Part shown: positions 1-9,173 of the stretch, piece by piece | How positions within the stretch are numbered: position 1 is the stretch's first letter | Layout of the letters: each line of letters begins with the position of its first letter | NCBI GenBank assembly: GCA_000154345.1 | Contig: DS480344.1 | Location: forward strand, 35,330-99,329 | Length of the DNA stretch: 64,000 bases | Source of the DNA: [Clostridium] leptum DSM 753 | GTDB taxonomy: Bacteria; Bacillota; Clostridia; Oscillospirales; Acutalibacteraceae | Reading direction: 5' to 3' | Translations under genes and position numbers: made by a program | The notes under the pieces: generated by a model | The model's database searches: none | The model's input: the letters and a program-made list of their open reading frames with translations, nothing else | What the model was told of the DNA's origin: nothing

Positions 1-1109
1 AAGAGACTCATCCCAATTTCAATTATGAGGTTGAAATTATCTCTGACCGTTCCTCCTATCTACAAAAGCTCAGGATTCTTGCTTCCAGTGATGAATTGCC
101 AGAGTGGTTTGATTCCGACGCAGATTCCTTTTATGCCGAATTGGTGGGCAAGGACGCGGTGGCCGATGTCGGCGCTTTGTACGACGAACTGGGCGTTGCC
201 GATGATTTTTACACCGTTGCCAAGGACTACCAGCGTTTGTCGGACGGTTTTTTGGGATTGATTTCCTGGCAGGCAAACACGGAATATTTCTGGTATAACA
301 AGACTGTTTTTGAGGCTGCCGGCGTTACCGAAACACCGAAAACCTTTGATGAATTTTTTGCAGCCTGTGACAAAATCAAAGCGGCCGGCACTACCCCCGT
401 TGCCATGGCCGGCGGTGACACCTGGCCTCTGTTGCGCTGGGCGGCGTTTGTTCCTTTCCGTACAGCGGGCAATGATTTCATTGAAAAGGCCCGGGTAGGC
501 GAGGAGTCCTTTGGTTCTGATACCGGTATGGAAGCAGCCGCATTTGTCCAGAAAGCGGCCGGTTATTTCCAGGAAGGCTGGAGCACCGCAGACAGCGCTA
601 CCTGTGTAAATCTGGTGACCACCGGACAAGCCGCGATCATTTATGACGGTACTTGGCAGCTTCCTTATTTCGTGGACGAGAACATGGAGCTAAAAGAAGA
701 TATTGGATATTTCCCCTTGCCTTCCGTGTCCAATAAGGACGTGACGTCAGCTTCCGATTATTGGGCTCATGCCGGTATCGGTACCGCAGTCCGCAAGGAT
801 GCGATGACCGATGAGATGAAGAATTATTTTTCATTCCTGTTTGGAAAATATGCGGATGTATGTATGTACGACTTTAATACCGTTCCTTCTATGAAGCCCA
901 CCATCCGCGACGATCTTTCTGATTTGTATCAGGAAATGCTGGATAATTTCGGAAACGTAAATACTTATGCTTATTGCTGGGATGTACGGATTGACGCTGC
1001 CAGCAATGAGGTGCTGGGGAGGGAAACACCCAACCTAGCCTTGGGCAGCATTACGCCGGAAGAATGGGCTGCGGCTCTTGACGAAGCTGTAAAACAAAAT
1101 GTAGGTTAA
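1..1109 (+). CDS. ABC sugar transporter substrate-binding protein (5' truncated)
   Basis: This is the C-terminal part of an extracellular solute-binding protein of the carbohydrate ABC family (SBP_bac_1 type). The reading frame is open from base 3, so the lipoprotein signal and N-terminal lobe lie outside the window; about 368 residues remain. Family traits visible are the segment EYFWYNKTVFEAAG followed by TPKTFDEFFAACDKIKA, the usual 'partner sugar site, then hinge' pattern, and a later GTWQLPYF stretch. It binds an oligosaccharide outside the membrane and hands it to the two permeases that follow. A stable hairpin separates it from them, which commonly keeps the binding protein more abundant than the membrane subunits. 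The downstream GH51 gene suggests an arabinose-containing ligand, which is inference. Confidence 0.9.
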   Translation, partial: ETHPNFNYEVEIISDRSSYLQKLRILASSDELPEWFDSDADSFYAELVGKDAVADVGALYDELGVADDFYTVAKDYQRLSDGFLGLISWQANTEYFWYNKTVFEAAGVTETPKTFDEFFAACDKIKAAGTTPVAMAGGDTWPLLRWAAFVPFRTAGNDFIEKARVGEESFGSDTGMEAAAFVQKAAGYFQEGWSTADSATCVNLVTTGQAAIIYDGTWQLPYFVDENMELKEDIGYFPLPSVSNKDVTSASDYWAHAGIGTAVRKDAMTDEMKNYFSFLFGKYADVCMYDFNTVPSMKPTIRDDLSDLYQEMLDNFGNVNTYAYCWDVRIDAASNEVLGRETPNLALGSITPEEWAAALDEAVKQNVG

Positions 1110-1121
1110 TCGTTGATCTAA

Positions 1122-1159
1122 GGAAACCCGGAAGCCGAGAAAGCGTCTTCCGGGTTTCC
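1122..1159 (+). promoter_or_regulatory. Intercistronic hairpin between binding protein and permease
   Basis: The arms GGAAACCCGGAAG (1122-1134) and CTTCCGGGTTTCC (1147-1159) are perfect reverse complements with a 12-nt loop. No T-run follows, so it is more likely an mRNA-stabilising or 3'-end-protecting hairpin, or a leaky terminator, than a full terminator. A similar hairpin occupies the same place in the transporter operon at 39767. Confidence 0.75.
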
Positions 1160-1185
1160 ACTATCAGCAATTAAAGGAGGTAGCC

Positions 1186-2055
1186 ATGAAACCGAAAAAC
1201 CGTCTAGTGCCCTGGCTGTTTTCCACGCCGGCGCTGGCTATTTACATTTTTACTGTTTTAGTCCCTGTAGTCTGGTCGATGGTATACAGCTTTTTTGACT
1301 ATAACGGCGTGTCAAATATGAATTTTGTCGGGCTCGATAATTATTTTCAGTTGTTCCAGGATAAGGTGTTTAAAACCTCGGTGATGAATAACCTGATTTT
1401 TATGGCAATCAGTACCGTTTTCCAATTATTTATGGGTTTGCTGCTGGCGACGATTCTTACAAGCATTACCAAAGGCAACAACATTTTAAGAGTCGCTTAT
1501 TTTATTCCCTGTATTATATCCTCTATGGCTATCTGCCAGATCTTTGTAAAGCTTCTTTCCGTACAGCCGGAAGGAGTTCTGGCCGCTTTGATGAAAGCCA
1601 TGGGAATGGCGCCGGTAGCCGTATTATCCGACCCCAAGCTGGCGCTCCTAGTTGTTTCAATTATTGATGGCTATAAGTTCTGTGGGATTTATATGGTTAT
1701 TTTTTATTCCGCGTTCCTGTCAGTGGACCAAGAGGTCATTGAGGCCGCCTACATAGACGGATGCAGCTGGTGGCAGTCTTACTGCTACATTAAGCTACCA
1801 ATGATTAAAAATATTTTCTTTGTCGTGCTGGTCCTGCTGGTTAACGGTACGCTGAAGGGCTTTGATATTTCTTATATATTGACATCCGGGGGCCCGGGGA
1901 CATCAAGCGAACTGGTGGCAACGTACTTATACAAAACCGCCTTCAGCTCTATGAAATACGGATACGGCAGTACCATCGCAGTCTTCCTTGTTGTAGAATG
2001 CCTGCTGGCGGTGGGAATTGTACGGTTTATTGCCAGCAGGACGGAAAGGGAGTGA
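1186..2055 (+). CDS. Carbohydrate ABC transporter permease, MalF/UgpA-like
   Basis: This 289-residue membrane protein has about six hydrophobic segments; the first begins near residue 10 (LFSTPALAIYIFTVLVP). The cytoplasmic EAA loop that docks the ATPase is seen as VIEAAYIDGCSWWQSYCYIKLP, close to the family consensus EAA-x3-G-x9-I-x-LP. The start is supported by the ribosome site AAAGGAGG just upstream. It forms a heterodimer with the next permease and takes sugar from the binding protein encoded before it. No ATPase gene is nearby, so a shared ATPase elsewhere is likely. Confidence 0.93.
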   Translation: MKPKNRLVPWLFSTPALAIYIFTVLVPVVWSMVYSFFDYNGVSNMNFVGLDNYFQLFQDKVFKTSVMNNLIFMAISTVFQLFMGLLLATILTSITKGNNILRVAYFIPCIISSMAICQIFVKLLSVQPEGVLAALMKAMGMAPVAVLSDPKLALLVVSIIDGYKFCGIYMVIFYSAFLSVDQEVIEAAYIDGCSWWQSYCYIKLPMIKNIFFVVLVLLVNGTLKGFDISYILTSGGPGTSSELVATYLYKTAFSSMKYGYGSTIAVFLVVECLLAVGIVRFIASRTERE

Positions 2056-2062
2056 GATTATT

Positions 2063-2902
2063 ATGACTCAATTGACTGCGGGAAAGCCTTTGCGGGTCTT
2101 TTTTTATACCCTACTGATTATTATCGTATTGATACAAATCTATCCCATTTTTTGGGTAATAAGCTCCAGCTTGAAGACATCGGAGGAATTGGTTCAGGCG
2201 TCGTATACCCTTCCCCATAGTTTCTATTTTGGGAATTATATACGGGTGCTTACCGAATCCAAGTTGCCTTTGTATTTTTTAAACAGCATCATTGTGGCGG
2301 TATCCGTTCTTCTGGGCATTGTGGTGATTGGGGCTCCTGTGGCCTTTGCCATCAGCAAGCTACGCTTTAAGCAGTCGAAAACGCTGATGTCCTTCTTTCT
2401 GATGGGCATGATGATTCCCATTTTTGCAAGCTTGATCCCTATGTTCCGTATTTACAACGTTGTAGGGCTACGCAATACCTATTTGTCTTTAATCCTTCCC
2501 CAGATTGGTTTTAATCTGCCGATCAGTATTTACCTATATGTCGGGTTCATGAAATTTATCCCCGATGCGATTCATGAGGCGGCGGTCATTGACGGAGCGG
2601 GCGCTTTTCAGGTGTTTTCCCGTATTATTTTTCCCATGTCCAAGAACACTACCATTACCGTGGTGACTTACAACTTTGTTTTTGTGTGGAATGAGTTTAC
2701 CTTCGCCAACACCTTTATGACGAAAAGCGAGATGAAAACCTTGCCCAATGGTTTAAATGATTTTATAGGTGCCATGGGTTTTGTGGACTGGGGCGCCACT
2801 TTCGCGGCCATTACCCTAGCGATTCTGCCCACACTGGTGATCTATTTCTTCCTGAACAAAAACGTGATGGAAGGTATGGCTGCCGGTGCGGTCAAGAGCT
2901 GA
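2063..2902 (+). CDS. Carbohydrate ABC transporter permease, MalG/UgpE-like
   Basis: This is the second permease subunit, 279 residues from the ATG at 2063. That start lies 7 nt after the stop of the previous gene and is preceded by AAGGGAG, so it is preferred over an in-frame start further upstream inside the previous gene. The EAA loop reads IHEAAVIDGAGAFQVFSRIIFP. The C-terminus ends with MEGMAAGAVKS, typical of MalG-type subunits (the 40712 permease ends almost the same way). Tight spacing indicates translational coupling with the first permease. Confidence 0.93.
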   Translation: MTQLTAGKPLRVFFYTLLIIIVLIQIYPIFWVISSSLKTSEELVQASYTLPHSFYFGNYIRVLTESKLPLYFLNSIIVAVSVLLGIVVIGAPVAFAISKLRFKQSKTLMSFFLMGMMIPIFASLIPMFRIYNVVGLRNTYLSLILPQIGFNLPISIYLYVGFMKFIPDAIHEAAVIDGAGAFQVFSRIIFPMSKNTTITVVTYNFVFVWNEFTFANTFMTKSEMKTLPNGLNDFIGAMGFVDWGATFAAITLAILPTLVIYFFLNKNVMEGMAAGAVKS

Positions 2903-2935
2903 GCAGAGAGTAATACAGAAAGGAAACGAATAAGT

Positions 2936-4435
2936 ATGAAATGTAGCATTAACATTAAACGTAGACTGGGCCGCAGGAACGAGATGATCTACGGCCATTT
3001 TATCGAACATTTTCACCGTCAGATTTACGGCGGTGTCTATGACCCCGGTAACCCGCTGTCCGACGAGGACGGACTGCGTAAAGATGTATTGGAGGCGATG
3101 CGCGGCATCAAGGTGCCCGTTCTTAGATGGCCAGGAGGCTGCTTTGTCTCCTCCTACAATTGGAAAAAGGCAGTGGGGCCTAAACGTACACCTTTCTTTG
3201 ATAAAGCTTGGCGGGTTGAGGATCCCAATACCTTTGGTACCGACGAGTATGTAAAAATGTGCCGCAAGATTGGGTGTGAGCCGTATATTTGTACCAATGC
3301 AGGAACTGGCACAGCGGAAGAAATGAGCGACTGGGTAGAATACTGTAACCTAGAAACCGAAGGAGAATTCGCTAAATGGCGGATAGAAAACGGTAATCCA
3401 GAGCCCTTTTCTGTGAAATACTGGAGTATTGGAAACGAGAACTACGGTGGCTGGGAAATCGGCGCAAAATCCGCGGAAGAATGGGGAAGGCTGGTTTTAG
3501 AAGCTGCCAAAATGATTAAGCATGTGGATCCTACCACAGAACTGACTGCAGCGGCTTTAGCAGACTTAGACTGGAATATCAATTTATTAAAGCACTGTGG
3601 GAATCGGCTCGATTGGATTTCAATCCATAAATACTGGGATATGATCCACGAAACCAATGCTTGCGCCGGCTATGAGCAGGTGATGGCCTATACCAACGAC
3701 CTGGAGACGGACATTAATAAGGTGCGGGGACTGCTTACCGCCATGGGGCTGGAGAAGCAGATCAAAATCGCTTATGACGAATGGAACTTGAGAGGATGGT
3801 ACCATCCTAACGCCCATACCGTTAAGCAAGGAATCCGAAAGGAGGATTATTTATATCCTCGGGACAAGAATGACGACAACAGCCTTTATACCATGGCAGA
3901 TGCGGTATTTTCCGCCTGTTTCTTAAATACCTGTAATCGGAACTGCGATTTAGTGGGAATGGCAAATTTCGCACCAATTGTTAATACAAGAGGCTGTATC
4001 TATACCCACAAGGATGGAATTGTTCTTCGCAGCACGTATCATGTGTTCGATCTATACGTAAATTATTTAGGTGAACAAATTCTGGATGTTTGGGAAGAAG
4101 ATCCTAAACAAATGACAGTGATCGACCGGCTGGGAGAAAAAACGGAGATTGATGAACTGGATGTGATAGCGACCTATCGGGAAATGGAAAAATTAGTGGC
4201 AATAGCAGCAGTAAACAAAAACGCTGAAGCTACCAGGCAGCTTGAATTATCAATTCAGGGCGAATTTGCGGGCCGGGAATACAGAATTTGCAGCGTAAAT
4301 GGAGAGAATGTGAATTCCTATAACGATATTGGCAGTGAACAGGTAAAGCTTGTCGTAGAGGACTGGAAACCTATGCCGACGCCTGCGGCGTTTGAACTCG
4401 CCCCACATTCGGTCAATGTAATTCAGATTAGATAA
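2936..4435 (+). CDS. GH51 alpha-L-arabinofuranosidase
   Basis: The 499-residue enzyme removes non-reducing terminal alpha-L-arabinofuranosyl groups from arabinan, arabinoxylan or derived oligosaccharides. It has the GH51 layout: a (beta/alpha)8 barrel starting with IYGHFIEHFHRQIYGG, the LRWPGGCFVSSYNW segment, the acid/base Glu168 in SIGNENYGGWEIG, and the nucleophile Glu282 in IAYDEWNLRGW, then a C-terminal beta-sandwich. Length agrees with the family (about 500). No signal peptide is present, so it acts in the cytoplasm on imported oligosaccharides, which fits its place directly behind the two permeases. It is the firmest clue that this locus handles arabino-oligosaccharides. Confidence 0.95.
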   Translation: MKCSINIKRRLGRRNEMIYGHFIEHFHRQIYGGVYDPGNPLSDEDGLRKDVLEAMRGIKVPVLRWPGGCFVSSYNWKKAVGPKRTPFFDKAWRVEDPNTFGTDEYVKMCRKIGCEPYICTNAGTGTAEEMSDWVEYCNLETEGEFAKWRIENGNPEPFSVKYWSIGNENYGGWEIGAKSAEEWGRLVLEAAKMIKHVDPTTELTAAALADLDWNINLLKHCGNRLDWISIHKYWDMIHETNACAGYEQVMAYTNDLETDINKVRGLLTAMGLEKQIKIAYDEWNLRGWYHPNAHTVKQGIRKEDYLYPRDKNDDNSLYTMADAVFSACFLNTCNRNCDLVGMANFAPIVNTRGCIYTHKDGIVLRSTYHVFDLYVNYLGEQILDVWEEDPKQMTVIDRLGEKTEIDELDVIATYREMEKLVAIAAVNKNAEATRQLELSIQGEFAGREYRICSVNGENVNSYNDIGSEQVKLVVEDWKPMPTPAAFELAPHSVNVIQIR

Positions 4436-4437
4436 AT

Positions 4438-5779
4438 TTGATAGTGTTTTCTAACCCACAGGGAGGATTTTTTAAACGCAGGCATTTGTTTCATTACGCA
4501 AATATGCTATTTGGGGCAAATTCAAAGGAAGGGGAGACCACGGAAAACCTTGCTGAAGAAAATACCAGATTTGTCAGCAGTGTGGAGGAGAATGCGTGGT
4601 GGTATATTCCCAGCTTTTCCACCAAAGAGGGAGAGGGGCTTTTTGAGTTTATGCGGCTACAGGAGACCAATCCGGAGAACAGAACGCACGCCATCTACCG
4701 CTGAATACTGGTACCGGTCGAGGAAACGTGGGCTTATCGCATACAATGTGAAAATAGTCGTCCATATCTCACGGTAAAGGATGAATCTTCCGAGGAAAAG
4801 GCATGGATTGTTCAGATTCAAAAACCCGGAAATGTAGCCCTGTGGAATGTTGCCGAAGTGAAGAAGGGTCAGTTCAGTATTATCAACTATCGGACTGGGA
4901 AGGCTATAACTAGGGGAACTCCAGGACAATATGGCATAGCAGGAGGTGTTTATGAGGTTTAAAAAGAATATGTAGGAACGGAAGATCAGCTGCGGGGCAT
5001 TGATTATGTGCTGGAAAACCGTCAATTACATAACGTGAACATCGATAATGCGATTAAAAACGGTACGGTAACGGCCAATCATAAAACCTCGGCAAGTAGT
5101 GAAAATGTATCTCTATTTTCTGGAAACAGCTTTATTATGCCGGATAAAGAGGTAACTATAACAGATGATTTTGTCCGTCTTGCTGTTTCGGGAGTCTCGA
5201 TCAAGACCCAGCCAAATCAAACGGTCTATGAAGTAAATAACCAGCTTATCCTAGCGGGACTGTGCAGGAATTAACCTATGCAGGCAAGAACGCGACTTTT
5301 GCCGTAAACGTGAAGAAAGCCGAAGAGCCTGCACCTGAGGTAACTCTGGAATCCATCACGTTTTCCCGCCCGACCAAGACCGAGTATAGGATTGGCGAAA
5401 AGCTGGATTTAATCGGATTGGTAGTAATTGCCCATTACAGCGATGGTAGCTATCAAGAGGTAACGGATTATGAAGTAAGCGGCTTTGATTGCATGGAGGC
5501 GGAAAAGAGACAATTACTGTCCGTTACGTAGAGGACGGAATTACGGAACTTGTTCAATTTGAATTAATTGTTCAAGCAAAAGGCACCTCTAGTGCGGGTT
5601 CCGATTCAAATGATCCTTCTGACTCTAATCCTAATGCCCCGTCTGAGAGTAATACAAATAGCAACAAGCCTCAGACTGGAGACAGCTTCCCAATGGTTAC
5701 TGGAATCGGCGTAGGCATTATTGCTCTTGGCTGTCTTGGAACGCTGATTACTCTCAGAAAAGGAGGCGGAGTGAGATAA
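4438..5779 (+). pseudogene. Decayed cell-wall-anchored surface protein (Ig-like, QTGD signal)
   Basis: A run of broken frames right after the GH51 gene reads as one former surface protein. The first part (to about 4955) has no recognised family, although FSIINYRTGKAI resembles ricin-type lectin repeats. After two frame breaks comes a Flg_new_2-like repeat (AIKNGTVTANHKTSASSENV ... NSFIMPDKEVTITDDF) missing its middle. Next is an Ig-like Big_3 unit collapsed by a deletion near 5258, then an almost complete Big_3 unit (TKTEYRIGEKLDLIGLVV, AHYSDGSYQEVTDYEVSGFD) with a frameshift near 5500. A Ser/Asn/Pro linker, the sorting motif KPQTGD, a membrane helix and a basic tail close it. Successive frames are 1, 3 and 2. 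Intact relatives are the genes at 15702, 46157 and 57669. Confidence 0.8.
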
Positions 5780-5889
5780 TTAACTTTTTCTTGCGTTTAT
5801 TAAGTTGTTAATTCCATATAACTTTCCAACAAAAATAATCAGCTAAATATCTTTTTTAAGATTTAAAATGAATTTTTAATACTTACCCT

Positions 5890-5940
5890 AAAACCGCTTA
5901 GATAGAACAGTAATGTTTTATCAAGGCGGTTTTCATTTTT
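5890..5940 (+). terminator. Rho-independent terminator
   Basis: AAAACCGC (5890-5897) pairs with GCGGTTTT (5926-5933) and is followed by a T-rich CATTTTT. It ends the GH51/pseudogene operon. The remaining bases up to the sigma-like gene at 6263 are AT-rich and hold nothing I recognise. Confidence 0.6.
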
Positions 5941-6262
5941 TAGTAACAGGATTAAAAGCTTTATTAACAACAACAAATTGGCTTAATTTCTATGGGATTT
6001 CGGATGAAAGGAATAAGTATAACTGAAGAAATATATGTGACTATGATATTCCTTTCCAAACAATAGATTTGTATTAAGGTGCTTTTCCGGTTAAAAAAAG
6101 CAGTAGAACAACGCAGTTAGAGGAACTGGTAAATTTCCGATAAGCCTAAAGGAAATCGGGGAAACAATACTCTGGACGTTTTATTTGTATAACCTGAAAA
6201 TTAACTGCCGCGGACCTCCGGCAATCTGAATTAAAAAATTCAGATTGAACGGAGGAAAAGAA

Positions 6263-6685
6263 GTGGCGTACAACAAAGCCAGAGCCGAGAAAGAATGGCT
6301 CAAATGGAAAGCAACAGAAGAAGCACAACTCAGAGAATTAAGGGTGGATGAGGATACGATCCAGCGTCTGCACTATTACGATTGGGAAAGCTTTAAGGCG
6401 GAAAGGAACTATCAGAGGTGGAACGTACAGTCGGAAGAATACATAAACCAGCAGATCACGGAAGATCAGCCGGAGATTACAACCACTGAACAGCTTTTAG
6501 ACGAGATAGAAAGCCCGGAGCTTTATACAATGCTTTCCAAAGTGGACAAGCTTACCCTTAGAATTATCCTCATGAAGATCGAAGGGTTCAGCAACAGGGA
6601 GATAGCGGCTTCTCTCGGAATGGAGGAATACGCTGTCAATATGCGAATCTACCGACTGCGAAAAAATTTTAAAAAATATTTTTAA
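6263..6685 (+). CDS. Sigma-70 region 4-like regulatory protein of a mobile element
   Basis: From GTG 6263 the product has 140 residues. The start is set by GGAGG at 6251-6255; an in-frame TTG at 6245 lies ahead of that ribosome site and is rejected. The N-terminal half (AYNKARAEKEWLKWK ... LRELRVDEDTIQRLHYYDW) is highly charged and matches the small sigma-like proteins often found in clostridial integrative elements. The C-terminal third (LTLRIILMKIEGFSNREIAA, then SLGMEEYAVNMRIYRLRKNF) is a helix-turn-helix like sigma region 4. It probably directs RNA polymerase to element promoters or acts as a plain DNA-binding regulator; no region 2 is present. It is the first gene of the recombinase island. 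Confidence 0.75.
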   Translation: MAYNKARAEKEWLKWKATEEAQLRELRVDEDTIQRLHYYDWESFKAERNYQRWNVQSEEYINQQITEDQPEITTTEQLLDEIESPELYTMLSKVDKLTLRIILMKIEGFSNREIAASLGMEEYAVNMRIYRLRKNFKKYF

Positions 6686-6704
6686 CCAGCGTTATATTTT
6701 GGTG

Positions 6705-6728
6705 TTTCACAGTGGCTATAGGGTGAAA
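6705..6728 (+). repeat. TTTCACAGTGGCTA element, copy 1
   Basis: A 24-nt stretch beginning TTTCACAGTGGCTATA and ending GGGTGAAA has complementary ends (TTTCAC/GTGAAA). Nearly the same 24 nt recur at 52178-52201, far outside the island. It sits just after the stop codon of the sigma-like gene. Confidence 0.5.
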
Positions 6729-6823
6729 GGGAAAAATCCCTTCACTCGCAGCTTGAAAAGTGAATACCAGCCATGCGGGTACGTTCCCGTCCAGGCGAGC
6801 GACGCCGGGGAAAGCGCCAAGAC

Positions 6824-7197
6824 GGAACCGAAGCGCAAGCAGCCGTTCCATGATAGGACAGCGGTCTGCGCTTTCGGTTCCAGAGCGATCCCTTTTGTCC
6901 GAAAAGAGGCAGGGTCCGCCTTTTCGCCACGACCCTGGACGGGGTATCATGATACATACTATCGTCTGCCCACACGTCAGATGGGCTGGCCTACCTTGGG
7001 TTGTAATCAGCAAGACCCTTGGAAAACCAGTGAACGGCTTGTCAGCCGCAAGCCTGCCTGCATGGTTCCCAAATGCTGGGGGGCGGGCAGCAAATACAGC
7101 ATGAAAAGGATCATTTAATTCAGATTTTTGCCGTTGGCAGCAAATCCATGCGGCGCGGGTGAAACCGCGCCGTATCAGTGTGCTGCCAGCGGACGGC
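6824..7197 (+). ncRNA. Candidate structured RNA or leader upstream of helicase gene
   Basis: The 529-nt gap between the sigma-like gene and the helicase has no convincing coding frame but several helices. GGAACCGAAGCGCA (6824-6837) pairs with TGCGCTTTCGGTTCC (6867-6881) with one bulge. CAGGGTC (6910-6916) pairs with GACCCTG (6931-6937). GTATCATGATAC (6944-6955) is a perfect palindrome. GCCGTTGGCAGCA (7130-7142) pairs with TGCTGCCAGCGGACGGC (7181-7197), enclosing a perfect inner hairpin CGGCGCGG/CCGCGCCG (7151-7158/7165-7172). The last helix ends 17 nt before the helicase start, so it could control its translation. Class unknown; a transfer origin or recombination site is an alternative. Confidence 0.45.
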
Positions 7198-7214
7198 GGG
7201 AAGAAGGTGCCGGA

Positions 7215-9173
7215 ATGGACAAAACCCCACGGGAGCAGGCTCATGGGGAAGTTGAAAGAATTTTCAGAATCCTCATGCCACAAAACGGACTGGCGGTCAG
7301 AGAAGAACAGATCGCCCTCTGTCATACAATGCTGGACACCCTGCTCCAAAACAAAATTGCCTTGTGCGACGCAGGCGTTGGAATCGGAAAGACATATGCT
7401 TACCTTACCGCCTGCGTTTTGCTGAAAAGATTCTTCCCCTCTCCCCAGCCGGTGGTGGTTTCCACCTCCAGCGTGGCGCTGCAGAACGCAGTCATCGGAG
7501 AATATGTCCCATTTCTATCCCGGATTTTTCTGGAGAACCGTATTATTCAGAAGCCCATACGGGCTATAGTCCGCAAGGGAAAGGAACGCTTTGTCTGCGA
7601 CGTCAGGCTGAAATTCCGGCTGGAGGCAGTAGAGGGAAAGAGAAAAAATGAGGAACAGCGGAAAGCCCTGGTTTCCCTGCGGAACTATTACGACCTGGAC
7701 GATGTGCCGGATCTCAGTCAGTTTGACAGGGAGCAGGTCTGCGTTCCCAAGGTTTGCGAGAAAACCTGTCCTTTGAGAAATGTCTGCCGATACCGCCAAT
7801 ACCTGAAGGAAGCCAGAAACGCGGAAATTTTCGTCCAAATTTGCAATCACAACTACCTGTTAGCCGACGCAGCCCACCGTTTGCAGGAACTGCGGCCCCT
7901 TCTCAATGATTACCAGGCTCTGGTGATAGACGAGGCCCATAAGCTGCCGGAGGCGGCCCGCCAGATGTACGAAAAAAGCCTGTCCGCAGAGGATTTGAAA
8001 GAACTCTGCAATCTGCTGGCAGATGAAAACTACAGATTACCGGCGCAGCAGCTTCGGGAAAGGTTCCAGATCCTCATGGGAGCCATGTGCCGGGGCGAGC
8101 TGCTGGAAGAAGCCCAGCGCACCCCCTTTATTTTAACGCCAGACCGAGAAGCTGCCATACGGGACTGCCTTACTCTCCTCCGCCAGCTACAAAGGAAGCT
8201 GGCGCCGCGGCTCCCGCGGTGGATCGCTTACCGGCTGGGAAGAACGGAAGAAACCCTGAACCTGTTTTTTACCGGGGATAAGCGGTACATTTTATACATT
8301 CAGTATGACAGAACTGGAATCCCCAGCCTCCACGCCGCCAGCCGGGAAATCCCGGAGCTGTTAAGGCAGGCCGTGTGGCACAGAAAAATCCCTGCCATTT
8401 TGACCTCCGGCACTCTCATGGCCGGAGACAGCTTTGAAAGAATCAAGCGGGTGCTGGGGCTGGACGGCTTGAAAGAACCAAAAGAATTTATTACACCGTC
8501 TCCTTTCCATTATGAAGAAAACTGCTTGTTGTATTTTCCTGATGACTCTCCCAAGCGATTGCTGGGGAGCGGCGAAGAAGCCGCATACTTAGCGGAGCAT
8601 ATCTGCCGGTTAGTGGAAGCAACTTGTGGCCACACATTGGTGCTTTTTACCTCTTATTCCCTCATGGGCGCTGTTTATAACCAAGTGAAAGATCGTATGT
8701 CCTTTCCGCTTATGGAAGTATGGCGGCATTCCCAGGACATCATCCACCAGTTCAAGCAGGCTTCCAACGCGGTGCTGTTCGCGGCGGGGTCCTGCTGGGA
8801 AGGTGTGGATTTTCCTGGGGATATGGTATCCTCCCTGATTATTACGCGCCTGCCTTTTCCGGTCCCCGACCCAATCAGCGAGGCGGAACGGGAGCAATAC
8901 CCGTCGCTGAAAGATTACATCAAAACCGTGGTGATCCCGGAAATGCAAATAAAGCTCCGGCAGGGATTTGGAAGGGCGATCCGAACGGAAACAGACGCCT
9001 GCGCCGTGAGCATTCTGGACTGCCGGGCAGCCCCGGATCAGCGGTATCACCAATCGGTGCTGGAAACCCTGCCGCCTATTCCTATTACAAGAAAAATAGA
9101 AGATGTGGAGAGATTTATCCGGGCAAAGAAAGGCCCGGATTATTTTTTGCCAAGGGAGAGAGAAAGACTATGA
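7215..9173 (+). CDS. DinG/XPD-like superfamily 2 DNA helicase
   Basis: The 652-residue protein from ATG 7215 is an ATP-dependent helicase of the DinG/XPD group. Walker A is AGVGIGKT (Lys59) and the DEAH box is VIDEAHK (Asp239-His242). Four cysteines between them (176, 181, 185, 191) match the position of the iron-sulfur cluster of XPD/DinG helicases. Motif VI is seen near the C-terminus as LRQGFGRAIR. An earlier in-frame TTG would place the start inside the structured leader and is less likely. It heads a block of overlapping genes (ATGA junction with the next). Role in the element is probably unwinding during transfer, replication or repair; that is inference from context. Confidence 0.88.
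   Translation: MDKTPREQAHGEVERIFRILMPQNGLAVREEQIALCHTMLDTLLQNKIALCDAGVGIGKTYAYLTACVLLKRFFPSPQPVVVSTSSVALQNAVIGEYVPFLSRIFLENRIIQKPIRAIVRKGKERFVCDVRLKFRLEAVEGKRKNEEQRKALVSLRNYYDLDDVPDLSQFDREQVCVPKVCEKTCPLRNVCRYRQYLKEARNAEIFVQICNHNYLLADAAHRLQELRPLLNDYQALVIDEAHKLPEAARQMYEKSLSAEDLKELCNLLADENYRLPAQQLRERFQILMGAMCRGELLEEAQRTPFILTPDREAAIRDCLTLLRQLQRKLAPRLPRWIAYRLGRTEETLNLFFTGDKRYILYIQYDRTGIPSLHAASREIPELLRQAVWHRKIPAILTSGTLMAGDSFERIKRVLGLDGLKEPKEFITPSPFHYEENCLLYFPDDSPKRLLGSGEEAAYLAEHICRLVEATCGHTLVLFTSYSLMGAVYNQVKDRMSFPLMEVWRHSQDIIHQFKQASNAVLFAAGSCWEGVDFPGDMVSSLIITRLPFPVPDPISEAEREQYPSLKDYIKTVVIPEMQIKLRQGFGRAIRTETDACAVSILDCRAAPDQRYHQSVLETLPPIPITRKIEDVERFIRAKKGPDYFLPRERERL

Noticed and set aside
6669..7349. 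226-codon minus-strand frame over the structured gap
   Set aside because: No family likeness or ribosome site; it arises from the GC-rich helices, which read open on both strands.
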